Shown piece after piece: positions 44,606-52,834 of a DNA stretch of 64,000 nucleotides (positions within the stretch are counted from its first letter, which is position 1; every line of letters begins with the position of its first letter). Where the stretch lies: NCBI GenBank assembly GCA_023389575.1, contig JAEWEG010000039.1, positions 1-64,000 of the forward strand. Reading direction: 5' to 3'. Source of the stretch: Chloroflexota bacterium (lineage in GTDB: Bacteria > Chloroflexota > Chloroflexia > Thermomicrobiales > UBA6265). The notes beneath the pieces were generated by a model. That model was given only the letters and a program-made list of their open reading frames with translations. It was not told the DNA's origin and made no database searches. The position numbers were made by a program, and so were the translations under genes.

Positions 44606-45943
44606 CTACGCGCCGCCCCGGCGCTCCCACTCTTCCTCGGCGATTGCCTGGATCGATTCCAGCACGCTCATCCCTTCGCCAGGGTTGAGCATGAACCGCG
44701 CCAGTTCGTCCACCGCGTTCTCCACGATGGGCGAGGGCGAGGCTTCCCAGTACCGTTGCAGCAGTTCGTAGTTCTGCTCGCCAACCGTGGTCACCAGGCC
44801 GTTGAGGACCGGGTTCTCGGACACCACGTTCGGGTTGAACGGCGCGTCGCCGAGCAGGGTGCTCCAGCGAGTCTGGGCCTCGGGTTGCATCCACCAGGCG
44901 GCCAGTTCCTTCGCCGCGTCGGTGTTCGCGCCAGCCGATGGCAACGCGATGGCCCCGGTTTCGATGATCATCACGTTCCGGTCGAGATCCGGGTTGATGT
45001 TCGGCAGGATGAACGCGTCGTAGTCCTCGCCCGGCACGAGGTCCTGCGCGAGGAACTGCTGCTGGAACCAGGTGCCGACGGGGATCATCGCCACCTCGCC
45101 GTTGGCGAACATGCCGGTGAAGTTCGAGTCCATGGTCAGGTCGAGGTCGGTGAAGTACTCGTTGTCGAACAGGACCTTCCAGTCCTCCATCGCCTTCACC
45201 GCCACGTCGTCGGTGTAGCTCGCCCGGCCCTCGCACAGTTCCACGTAGAAATCCGGGTCGTTGCGGATCAGGAACTCCTGGAACCAGATGAACGCTGGCC
45301 ACCGCCCATCCACCGTCGCGAACAGCGGCGTGACACCCGCGCCCTTCAAGGTGTCGCAGGCGCCAAGGAACTCGTCCCAGGTCGTGGGGACGCTGATGCT
45401 GTTCTCGTCGAAGACCTTCTTGTTGTAGAACATCACCCAGTAGGCCGCGTTCTGCGGGATTCCCACCTGCGTGCCATCGAAGGTGAAGCCCGCGGCCAGC
45501 GTCTCGGACACGTCGCCCGCCTCGATCGCCGCCGTCCACACATCGGTCATGTCCAGCAGTGCGCCGCTCTGGTACAGCCCTTCCAGCCGGTAGCCCGACC
45601 ACCAGGTCATCAGGTCTGGCGCGTCGCTGCTCTGCAACGACGAGTTGATCACCTGCTGATAGGAGGTGGTGTCGCTGTAGGGAACCGGCTCGAACCCGAT
45701 GTCGATCTGCTCGGTGGACAGTTCGGACATTTCGAGGAAGAAGTCCTGCCAGGGATCCTTGTCGTGCATGAAGGTGAGCTGGGACGACTGGGCGCGTCCG
45801 CGCGACATTCCGCCCGCGCCCGGGCTGGCGAACGCGGAGCCTCCGAGGCCCGGCATCAGGGGCACGGAAAGTCCAAGCGCCCCACCGGCCTTCATGGCGG
45901 TGCGGCGGCTAAAGCGGGGATTTCGGCTGGTTCTGCGCGTCAT
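44606..45943 (-). CDS. Tat-exported extracellular sugar-binding protein of the ABC importer
   Basis: The 445-residue protein begins at the ATG at 45943 with AGGAGAGG upstream. Its signal sequence has a twin-arginine motif (SRRTAMK) and hydrophobic stretch (AGGALGLSVPLMPGLGG), so export is by Tat, meaning it folds before crossing the membrane. The mature part matches the family 1 solute-binding protein fold (Trp-rich sites such as TWWSGY and AAWWMQPEAQ). No lipobox Cys is seen, so membrane attachment is unclear. It is first in the operon, ahead of two permeases and GH38. Confidence 0.85.
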   Translation of the reverse strand: MTRRTSRNPRFSRRTAMKAGGALGLSVPLMPGLGGSAFASPGAGGMSRGRAQSSQLTFMHDKDPWQDFFLEMSELSTEQIDIGFEPVPYSDTTSYQQVINSSLQSSDAPDLMTWWSGYRLEGLYQSGALLDMTDVWTAAIEAGDVSETLAAGFTFDGTQVGIPQNAAYWVMFYNKKVFDENSISVPTTWDEFLGACDTLKGAGVTPLFATVDGRWPAFIWFQEFLIRNDPDFYVELCEGRASYTDDVAVKAMEDWKVLFDNEYFTDLDLTMDSNFTGMFANGEVAMIPVGTWFQQQFLAQDLVPGEDYDAFILPNINPDLDRNVMIIETGAIALPSAGANTDAAKELAAWWMQPEAQTRWSTLLGDAPFNPNVVSENPVLNGLVTTVGEQNYELLQRYWEASPSPIVENAVDELARFMLNPGEGMSVLESIQAIAEEEWERRGGA

Positions 45944-46086
45944 GGGGAACCTCTCCTGCGATGGACTCGTCCACGACCGTGGGGCGAGCCTCATACCGAA
46001 CATGCGACCACTCGACAAAGGACCCGGCCCAGCCGCGTTCGCCCACTGAATGCGCGCAAACCCGGCACTCGTCACGACAACGAATA

Positions 46087-46101
46087 AGTGATCAGATGAC
46101 T
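46087..46101. promoter_or_regulatory. Near-palindromic operator candidate of the sugar operon
   Basis: AGTGATC-A-GATGACT is an inverted repeat with one mismatch, centred about 20 bases downstream of the expected transcription start and 145 bases before the binding-protein gene. The ATC-n-GAT core is of the kind bound by GntR/FCD proteins, so the GntR regulator at 36832 is a candidate. Confidence 0.45.
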
Positions 46102-46120
46102 AGAGATGTTGATGCCAGCC

Positions 46121-46150
46121 ATTCTAGAATCGCCCCGCCGTCAATGTCAA
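46121..46150 (-). promoter_or_regulatory. Sigma-70 promoter of the sugar ABC operon
   Basis: On the minus strand TTGACA (46145-46150), 18 bases, TAGAAT (46121-46126). Perfect -35 and near-consensus -10, in an AT-rich island. Confidence 0.65.
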
Positions 46151-46367
46151 CGCCCCGCTTTTCCGTCATCATCCCGATCATGGGTGGCGCGTGTTGGGGA
46201 AGGACGTTCATCGGTACGTCCGAGGATGCCGTGGTTTATGGCGATGCCAGTTAGCCCTTCCGAACCGGTGGTCCATCGGCACATTGTTGCCCTGGTGTCA
46301 CCCGCCGCACCGGTATGCCCGGATTTCGTGTTGCGTGAGGGCTTACGGTCGCTCGCGCTTTACCTTG

Positions 46368-46443
46368 CACCAGTACGGAAACCCTAGCCGGCCTATATCC
46401 GAGCCGTTCCATACATTGCCCGCCGGCGTATGGGTTTCCCTCG
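46368..46443 (-). repeat. Palindromic intergenic repeat, copy D
   Basis: Same unit and orientation as copy C: CACCAGTACGGAAACCCTAG at one end and GCCGGCGTATGGGTTTCCC at the other. The two outer arms are identical to copy C over about 20 bases while the spacer differs, as expected for a recently moving or conserved element. Confidence 0.8.
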
Positions 46444-46616
46444 AGCGCCGCGGCCAGAGCGATCTGTGTCGGCGCCGTGCCCATACCCTCGATATTCCAG
46501 ACCAAACCATCGAACGTTGATGTCCCTTGGCGGTGGTCCCGTTTCGCCCTCCATCCCGGGGCGCATGCGACAATCCAGGACAGGCCCACCACTCGCCGCC
46601 CCTGGAGGTCACCGCC

Positions 46617-47405
46617 GTGTCCCAAGCCCAGCGTTTCTACGACGACCTCGCCGCCGACTACCATCTCAACTACCAGGACTGGCATGCCTCGATCCCCCGG
46701 CAGGGCAAGGCCCTCGACGCCCTCATCCACGCTCGCCTCTCCACCGACGAACCGCTCCAAATCCACGACTGTTCCTGTGGCATTGGCACGCAGGCGATCG
46801 GGCTGGCGCTGCTCGGACACAGGGTCACGGCGAGCGACCTCAGTCCCGCCTCCATCGACCGCGCCCGCCGGGAGGCCGACTCGTTCGGCGTCGACATCGC
46901 GTTTTCCGTGGCCGACATGCGTCACCCGCCGGCATCGACCCCGCCTGGCGTCGACGTCGTGATCTCGTGTGACAATTCATTGCCGCACCTTCAGACGGAC
47001 GCGGACCTCGACCTTGCCCTCTCGGGCATGGCGGCCAGATTGCGGCCAGGCGGCCTTCTCGTGGTGGGCATTCGTGACTACGACACCCTCGCGCGCGATC
47101 GTCCTCGTTTCACGCCGCCGCAAATCGTGGAAAGTCCGGATGGCCGGTCGGTCCTGTTCCAGTTGTGGGATTGGGCCGAGAATGGGTCATCGTACGAGGT
47201 GACGATGTTCGTCTCGAAGCAGGATGACGCGGGCTGGACCACCGATACGCACCAGGTAACGTATCGGGCGCTCCGCCGCCATGAACTGGAGTCCCTCGCC
47301 GCCAGGGCCGGGTTCACCGCCATCGAGTGGCACGAACCCGCCGAAACCGGTCATCATCAGCCGTTGATGACCGCCATCTCGCCTGTCACAGAAGGAATCG
47401 CATGA
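46617..47405 (+). CDS. SAM-dependent methyltransferase
   Basis: The 262-residue class I methyltransferase has the SAM loop DCSCGIGTQAIGLAL (motif I) and DLSPASIDRARREA (end of strand 2). A post-motif loop VADMRHPP and VVISCDNSLPHL (motif III) follow. The GTG at 46617 is the start because TGGAGGT lies 8 bases upstream; the long upstream frame has no support. Its stop overlaps the next gene's start (ATGA at 47402-47405). Substrate unknown. It heads the operon with a CoA transferase, serine hydrolase and AnmK. Confidence 0.8.
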   Translation: MSQAQRFYDDLAADYHLNYQDWHASIPRQGKALDALIHARLSTDEPLQIHDCSCGIGTQAIGLALLGHRVTASDLSPASIDRARREADSFGVDIAFSVADMRHPPASTPPGVDVVISCDNSLPHLQTDADLDLALSGMAARLRPGGLLVVGIRDYDTLARDRPRFTPPQIVESPDGRSVLFQLWDWAENGSSYEVTMFVSKQDDAGWTTDTHQVTYRALRRHELESLAARAGFTAIEWHEPAETGHHQPLMTAISPVTEGIA

Positions 47406-48631
47406 CCGCTTTCGATCCCGCCGCTCCCCTCAAGGGCATCACCGTCATCGACCTCACCCGGGTCATGACCGGCCCCTACGCCACCATGATGCTCGGCGAT
47501 CTCGGCGCCGACATCATCAAGGTCGAGCAACCCGGCAAGGGTGACGACACCCGCCTCTGGGGGCCACCCTTCGTCCAGGGCGAGGCCTCCTACTTCCTCA
47601 CCGTCAACCGCAACAAGCGCTCCATCGCCCTCAATCTCAAGAGCGACGGTGGCCGCGAGGTGCTCTGGAAGCTGATCGAGTCCGCCGATGTCCTGGTCGA
47701 GAACTTCTCGCCCGGCACCATGGACCGCCTCGGGTTCGGCTTCGACGCCGTCCACGATAGGAACCCCTCGCTGATCTATGCGTCCATCTCCGGCTTCGGC
47801 CAGACCGGTCCGTCCCGCTCCCGCACCGCCTACGACCTCATCGTCCAGGGCATGAGCGGCATGATGAGCGTCACCGGCGAGGAGGGCGGCATGCCCACCA
47901 AGCTCGGCATCCCCATCGCCGATATCGCCGCCGGCATGTTCTCGGCCTACGCCATCGCCGGGGCCCTGTATGGCCGCGAGCGTGATCCGGAACGGCTCGG
48001 TCACAAGGTCGATACCTCCATGCTCGGTGGCCAGGTGGCCCTGCTCACCTACCAGGCCGGCATCTACTTCACCACCGGCCAGACCCCGGCCATGCTCGGC
48101 AACCGCCACCCCATCATTACACCCTACGACACCTTCCCCACCGCCGATGGCTACGTGAACATCGCTGTCGGCAACGACGCCATCTGGCTCCGCTTCTGCA
48201 ACGCCATGGGCCTCGAGGCCGAGCGTGACGACCCCCGGTTCCGCACCAACGCCGACCGCTGCGAACACCGCGAGGTGCTGTACGGCATCCTCAATGAGAT
48301 GTTCTCCCGCCACACCACGGAAGAGGTCGTTTCGATCCTCGACAAGGCCGCCGTTCCCTGTGGCCCCATCCACGATGTCGCGGAAGTCATCGCCGACCCC
48401 CAGTTGGAGGATCAACACCTGGTTCGCACCGTGCCGCACACCACCCTGGGCGAAGTCCAGGTCACCGGCATGCCCTACCACTTCGATGGCGCGGCGCCGG
48501 ATATCCGCCACGGGCCGCCCATTCTTGGCGAGCACTCCGAATCGATCCTTTCCAGCCTCGGATATTCGCCCGAAGCGGTCGACTCGCTGGTACAATCGGG
48601 CGCGGTTGAGACACCACCACAGGCGGGCTGA
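47402..48631 (+). CDS. CaiB/BaiF-family (type III) CoA transferase
   Basis: The 409-residue protein has the type III CoA transferase features: an N-terminal GITVIDLTRVMTGPYATMMLGDLGADIIKVEQP, the catalytic Asp in RTAYDLIVQGMSG, and the SISGFGQTGPSRSR loop. The family moves CoA between carboxylic acids through a mixed-anhydride intermediate. It overlaps the methyltransferase gene by 4 bases. Acceptors range from carnitine to formate and aromatic acids; no adjacent acyl-CoA enzyme helps here, so the acid is unknown. Confidence 0.88.
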   Translation: MTAFDPAAPLKGITVIDLTRVMTGPYATMMLGDLGADIIKVEQPGKGDDTRLWGPPFVQGEASYFLTVNRNKRSIALNLKSDGGREVLWKLIESADVLVENFSPGTMDRLGFGFDAVHDRNPSLIYASISGFGQTGPSRSRTAYDLIVQGMSGMMSVTGEEGGMPTKLGIPIADIAAGMFSAYAIAGALYGRERDPERLGHKVDTSMLGGQVALLTYQAGIYFTTGQTPAMLGNRHPIITPYDTFPTADGYVNIAVGNDAIWLRFCNAMGLEAERDDPRFRTNADRCEHREVLYGILNEMFSRHTTEEVVSILDKAAVPCGPIHDVAEVIADPQLEDQHLVRTVPHTTLGEVQVTGMPYHFDGAAPDIRHGPPILGEHSESILSSLGYSPEAVDSLVQSGAVETPPQAG

Positions 48632-48691
48632 GGAACACGCGGAAGCCACCACGCTGGATGGCGTCGGTCTGTACGTGATGAAGGACGTTGA

Positions 48692-49888
48692 ATGAACCTG
48701 AATCTCCGGAATCCCGCGTCGCTGGGTCTGGACGCAAACGCCATCGAGGATGCCTGGCTCTCGCTGGTGACCGCCGCCGATCGCCATGAATTCGGCGGCG
48801 CGGTCGCGCTCGTGGCCGTTGGCGACCAGGTCGTGCTGTATCGCGCCGCTGGCTGGGCCGTCCGCGAGCCCGAATCACAACGATCGCCGATGGGCGTCGA
48901 CGCCGTGTTTGACCTCGCGTCCCTCACCAAGGTCACCGCCACCACGCCCTCCATCCTCCGCCTGGTCGCCAACGGCCAGATTGGCCTCGATCAGCCGGTT
49001 GGCGAAATCCTCCAGGAGTTCGGCACGGACGGCCAGAAAGCCGCCGTCACCGTCCGGAGCCTGCTCACGCACTCCGCCGGATTCGTGGACTGGATCCCCG
49101 CCTTCCTCACCGGCGTGGGCGAGCAGCACTACATCGACACCATCGCCGCCACCCAGCCCGAATGGGAACCCGGGACCCGCGTGCTCTACAGCGATCCCAG
49201 TTTCATCATGCTTGGCGCCATCGTGCATCGCGTCACCGGTGAAACGGTCGACACCTACGCCCGCCGCGAGGTTTTTGAACCACTCGGCATGGTCGACACC
49301 ATGTTCACGCCCCCGCGATCCCTGCGGGGCCGCATCGTCGCCACGGAACACAGCAACTCGTTCGAAGCGGCCAAGCGGCCGGACGAAACGCCCGCCGTCG
49401 GCCCCTGGCGGGACGGCCTCATTCGCGGCGAAGTCCACGACGGCAACGCCTGGTACGGCTTCGGCGGGGTCGCCGGTCACGCCGGGTTGTTCGGCGCCGC
49501 CCGCGATCTCTTCCGATACGGACGCATGTGGCTCAACGGCGGAGAACTGGACGGCGTCCGCATCCTCCCGGAGGACCTGGTCGCTGAAGCCATTAGCGAC
49601 AACACGCGGTTCGGTGATTCCACCGACCGTCGCGGCCTCGGTTGGCGGCTGCTTCCGCCGCCGGGCAGCCCTGAGCCCACGCCCGATTCCGGCCGCGGCA
49701 TGAGCCAGCGCGCCTTCGGGCACACCGGCTTCACCGGCACCTCGCTTTGGATGGATCCCGAGCGCGACCTGACGGTCGTTCTCCTTACCAATCGCGTGCA
49801 TCCCACCGTCACGCTGGACTACCTGGAAACCCGGGCCCGGTTCAACGCCGCCATCGTCGATGCCGTCTCCGTCGGGGTCGTCTCCTGA
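48692..49888 (+). CDS. Class C beta-lactamase-family serine hydrolase
   Basis: The 398-residue protein has Ser77-x-x-Lys80 (SLTK), the Tyr of LYSDPS (YxS/D) and the third box HTGFTG, the usual class C order. No signal peptide is seen, so the fold is probably cytosolic, unlike AmpC. It runs straight into anmK (TGATG overlap). In Bacillus-type MurNAc recycling clusters a class C serine hydrolase of this kind accompanies the MurNAc enzymes, so a role in turnover of wall fragments is a fair inference. It could also be an esterase for an unrelated compound. Confidence 0.8.
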   Translation: MNLNLRNPASLGLDANAIEDAWLSLVTAADRHEFGGAVALVAVGDQVVLYRAAGWAVREPESQRSPMGVDAVFDLASLTKVTATTPSILRLVANGQIGLDQPVGEILQEFGTDGQKAAVTVRSLLTHSAGFVDWIPAFLTGVGEQHYIDTIAATQPEWEPGTRVLYSDPSFIMLGAIVHRVTGETVDTYARREVFEPLGMVDTMFTPPRSLRGRIVATEHSNSFEAAKRPDETPAVGPWRDGLIRGEVHDGNAWYGFGGVAGHAGLFGAARDLFRYGRMWLNGGELDGVRILPEDLVAEAISDNTRFGDSTDRRGLGWRLLPPPGSPEPTPDSGRGMSQRAFGHTGFTGTSLWMDPERDLTVVLLTNRVHPTVTLDYLETRARFNAAIVDAVSVGVVS

Positions 49889-51129
49889 TGGGACGGCTGT
49901 CGCCCCGCCAGGCCGCCGAATACCGTCAGCGGCGCAAGTCGGCCGTCTGCGTCGGCCTGATGTCGGGCACCTCGGTCGATGGCATCGATGTCGCCATCGT
50001 CCGCATCCACGGCCACGGCGCGGGAACCACCCTCGACCTGCTCGCCTTCGACACCGTCCCATATCCCGAGCCGGTCCGCCGCGAACTCCTCTCGCTCTAC
50101 GAGGACCAGTCCAACGCCGTCGCCCGCCTCTGCTCGTTGAACGTCGTCATCGGCGAGCAGTTCGCGGCCACCACCCTCGCCGTCGCGGAGCGGGCCGGGA
50201 TCGCTCTCTCCACCGTCGAGGTCATCGGTTCCCACGGCCAGACCGTCTGGCACCAGCCCGCCGCCGATAGCACCCAGCCGCTTTCCACGCCGTCCACGCT
50301 CCAGATCGGCGAGGCCAGCGTCATCGCCGCTCGCACCGGCGTCCCGGTGATGGCTGATTTCCGCGTTGCCGACATGGCCGTTGGTGGGCAGGGCGCCCCG
50401 CTCGCGCCCTACTTCGATTGGGCGGTGCTCACCGATCCGGACAAGAGCCGCTGCGTGCAAAACATCGGCGGTATTGGCAATGTCACCTGGCTTCCGGCCA
50501 ATTCCCGGGTGGAAGACGTGATCGCCTTCGATACTGGCCCCGGCAACATCCTGCTCGACGCCCTGGTCACCATCCTCACCGGCGGCCAGGCCACCTACGA
50601 CCACGATGGACGTCTCGCGTCCGAAGGTGAATTGATTCCCGGCATGCTCGACCACTTGCTTGAAGACAATTACCTCGTCCAGCCTCCGCCAAAGAGCACC
50701 GGCCGCGAGTATTACGGCATGGACCAGGTTCGCGAGCTGATGGCCAACACCGGCGTCAGTGACGGCGACCTTCGTTCGGACGAACCAGCCACCCGCCAGC
50801 GGGCCCACGACCTCGTCGCCACCGCCACCGCCTTCACCGCCCGCTCCATCACCGATGCCTACCGTCGCTGGCTGCCCGCCTTGCCAGACGAGGTGCTGGT
50901 CAATGGCGGTGGCAGCCGCAACCCTGTCCTGATGGAGATGATCGCCGCCGATCTCCCCGGCATCCCGGTCACCGCCACCGACCAGCATGGCGTCGACGCC
51001 GATGCCAAGGAAGCCATGGCCTTCGCCCTCCTCGCCCACGATTCGCTCGCCGGGCTGCCGACCAACATCCCCGGCGCCACCGGGGCCTCCCGCGCCATTC
51101 CCCTCGGCAAGCTCACCCGCCTGGCCTGA
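49888..51129 (+). CDS. anmK: Anhydro-N-acetylmuramic acid kinase
   Basis: The 413-residue protein has the AnmK hallmarks: GLMSGTSVDGID near the start, VIGSHGQT, MADFRVADMA, GGQGAPLAP and NIGGIGNVTWL, then FDTGPGNILLD and VNGGGSRNPVLM. AnmK uses ATP to open the 1,6-anhydro ring and phosphorylate MurNAc, a peptidoglycan-recycling step. The ATG at 49888 overlaps the stop of the serine hydrolase gene. The partner etherase MurQ is not in the window, so the pathway must continue elsewhere. Confidence 0.92.
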   Translation: MGRLSPRQAAEYRQRRKSAVCVGLMSGTSVDGIDVAIVRIHGHGAGTTLDLLAFDTVPYPEPVRRELLSLYEDQSNAVARLCSLNVVIGEQFAATTLAVAERAGIALSTVEVIGSHGQTVWHQPAADSTQPLSTPSTLQIGEASVIAARTGVPVMADFRVADMAVGGQGAPLAPYFDWAVLTDPDKSRCVQNIGGIGNVTWLPANSRVEDVIAFDTGPGNILLDALVTILTGGQATYDHDGRLASEGELIPGMLDHLLEDNYLVQPPPKSTGREYYGMDQVRELMANTGVSDGDLRSDEPATRQRAHDLVATATAFTARSITDAYRRWLPALPDEVLVNGGGSRNPVLMEMIAADLPGIPVTATDQHGVDADAKEAMAFALLAHDSLAGLPTNIPGATGASRAIPLGKLTRLA

Positions 51130-51246
51130 CCTTCAATCTTCCCAGGACGCACCCACCGCCCGTTTACGACTTATTGGGATGCCGCCCCGTGCCGAGGAAT
51201 AGGTGGTTTCGCCGATGCCGACCCGATCGGCGGGTGACAGGATGGA

Positions 51247-51280
51247 TGCATGAGGGGAGAACGATCTCCCCACCCATGCA
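51247..51280 (+). terminator. Compound hairpin after anmK
   Basis: Outer TGCATG/CATGCA and inner GGGGAGA-ACGA-TCTCCCC stems, 118 bases past the anmK stop. It can end the methyltransferase-to-anmK operon. Confidence 0.6.
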
Positions 51281-51297
51281 CCCTGGAGCGTTGATCC

Positions 51298-51444
51298 ATG
51301 CCTGTCCCATTCCCGCAATTGTTCGAGCCGATGCCGGTCCTGCTGATGATGGTCGTCGTGCTGTTCCTGGCGATACCGGCGAACGAGTCCGACCCCTTCC
51401 TTTTCACCGACTTCATGGATGACGATTCGTTCCTTGGCGAGTAG
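51298..51444 (+). CDS. Possible small membrane peptide (48 aa)
   Basis: ATG at 51298 with TGGAG 9-11 bases upstream. The 48-residue product has one hydrophobic segment (about residues 12-27, MPVLLMMVVVLFLAIP) and an acidic C-terminus (FTDFMDDDSFLGE). It sits just after a hairpin that ends the previous operon. It looks like a short membrane peptide, but with only 48 codons and no recognised family it may be a chance frame. Confidence 0.4.
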   Translation: MPVPFPQLFEPMPVLLMMVVVLFLAIPANESDPFLFTDFMDDDSFLGE

Positions 51445-51607
51445 CAGGAATCGTGTCTGGCTTCGAGATGGAGTGGATACCTGCGCTTGCCCTCCTGCGG
51501 CGCCAGTCGATGGGCGCCCACTCGATCGCTGCTTTCAGGACACTTTCAGGTTGCCCGTGTACCGTGGACGCACCGTCAGTATCCGGTCAGTGCAGGAGAG
51601 GTGCGTC

Positions 51608-52585
51608 ATGAGTCCACTCGACAACCTGAATCCGATGCAGAAATATCTCGTTCACGAGTTCGTGGAGGATTACGAGGACGGGTTGATGTCCCGGCGGGAC
51701 ATGGTCAGCCGCGTGCTCAAGATCACCGGCAGCGTGGCCGCGTCCGCTTCCGTGCTCACCGCGCTGGGCGTCCAGGCTGGTGGTGCCCAGGAATCCACCC
51801 CGGTCCCGCCGGATGGACCCCAGAGCCCGCTCTCCGTCCCCGAGGGAGACCCTCGCGTCGTCACCGAGCAGATCACGTTCCCGGGCGGGGACGGTGAGAT
51901 GGTGACGGCGTACCAGGCCAAGCCAGCCTCCGCCGCGGGAACACCCGAAGCGGGCACGCCGGCCGCGACCGCTCCCTTCCCTGTCGTGCTCATCTGTCAT
52001 GAGAATCGCGGCCTGACGCCGCATATTCCCGACGTCGCGCGCCGGTTCGCCGTCAATGGCTACCTGGCCTGCGCGATCGACCTGCTCAGCCGCGAAGGCG
52101 GCACGGCCGCCATCGCCGATCCGTCGTCCATACCCGCCATCCTGACCGAGGGCGATCCCTCCCGCCACGTCGCCGACTTCCAGGCCGCGATTACCCACTA
52201 CGGCACCGACCCCGATGCCGATACGGCAAGGATTGGCATGAATGGCTTCTGCTTCGGTGGCGGAATCACCTGGCGGGCGGCGACCGCCATACCCGAACTC
52301 AAGGCGGCCGCCCCGTTTTACGGTCCACCCCCACCCCTGGATGCGGTCCCGAACATCCAGGCGGCCGTGTTGGGCGTGTACTCCGACGATCCGAACGACT
52401 TCGCCAACGAGGGGCTGGATGACCTCCGCGCGGCGCTCGAGGCGGCGGGCATCACCCACCAGATCAACGTGTACCCGGATTCCCAGCACGCCTTCCACAA
52501 CGATACCGGGCAGCGTTACTCCGAGGCGGCCGCCCTCGCGGCCTGGAGCGACACGCTGGACTGGTTCGGCCGGTACCTGGCGTAA
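51608..52585 (+). CDS. Dienelactone hydrolase-family protein with twin-arginine-like leader
   Basis: The 325-residue protein has a DLH alpha/beta-hydrolase fold: the nucleophile Cys215 in GFCFGG, Asp in YSDDPNDF and His in SQHAFH form the DLH-type triad. It has an unusual N-terminus: about 27 polar residues, then SRRDMVSRVLKITGS with an Ala/Val-rich stretch, which resembles a Tat signal, so it may act outside the cytosol. AGGAGAGG precedes the ATG. Family members open lactone rings or cleave esters; a TPVPP linker follows the leader. Confidence 0.82.
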   Translation: MSPLDNLNPMQKYLVHEFVEDYEDGLMSRRDMVSRVLKITGSVAASASVLTALGVQAGGAQESTPVPPDGPQSPLSVPEGDPRVVTEQITFPGGDGEMVTAYQAKPASAAGTPEAGTPAATAPFPVVLICHENRGLTPHIPDVARRFAVNGYLACAIDLLSREGGTAAIADPSSIPAILTEGDPSRHVADFQAAITHYGTDPDADTARIGMNGFCFGGGITWRAATAIPELKAAAPFYGPPPPLDAVPNIQAAVLGVYSDDPNDFANEGLDDLRAALEAAGITHQINVYPDSQHAFHNDTGQRYSEAAALAAWSDTLDWFGRYLA

Positions 52586-52834
52586 TTCCGCCCGGAATCC
52601 ACCGTTTCCGATAATCCTGAACCATGACGGGCGTGGCTCGCCGGTCCACCCGGACCCGCGGGCCACGCGCGTCGATTCTCTCCTCTCTCGCTCGGCCCGG
52701 CTCGATTCGTCCGCCTCATCTTGTGCCTGTACGCTACCTTTGTACGCCTAACACAGGTCGAGGCGGGCCGGATCGGTCGATCAAGGGTGCCTCTCACCCG
52801 GTATCGAACGGCCCCCGGAATCAGAGGAGACCCC

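Larger units (their letters stand above)
45944..46616. other. Divergent intergenic region with promoter, operator and repeat D
   Basis: Nearly 700 bases between the binding-protein gene (minus) and the methyltransferase gene (plus). It holds the promoter at 46121-46150, the near-palindrome at 46087-46101 and palindromic repeat D. The rest has no convincing frame. A faint second repeat copy may lie near 46248-46330. Confidence 0.5.

Noticed and set aside
46248..46330. Possible fifth copy of the palindromic repeat
   Set aside because: Only scattered similarity (ACCGG and GGTATGCCCGG) with arms that do not pair well.
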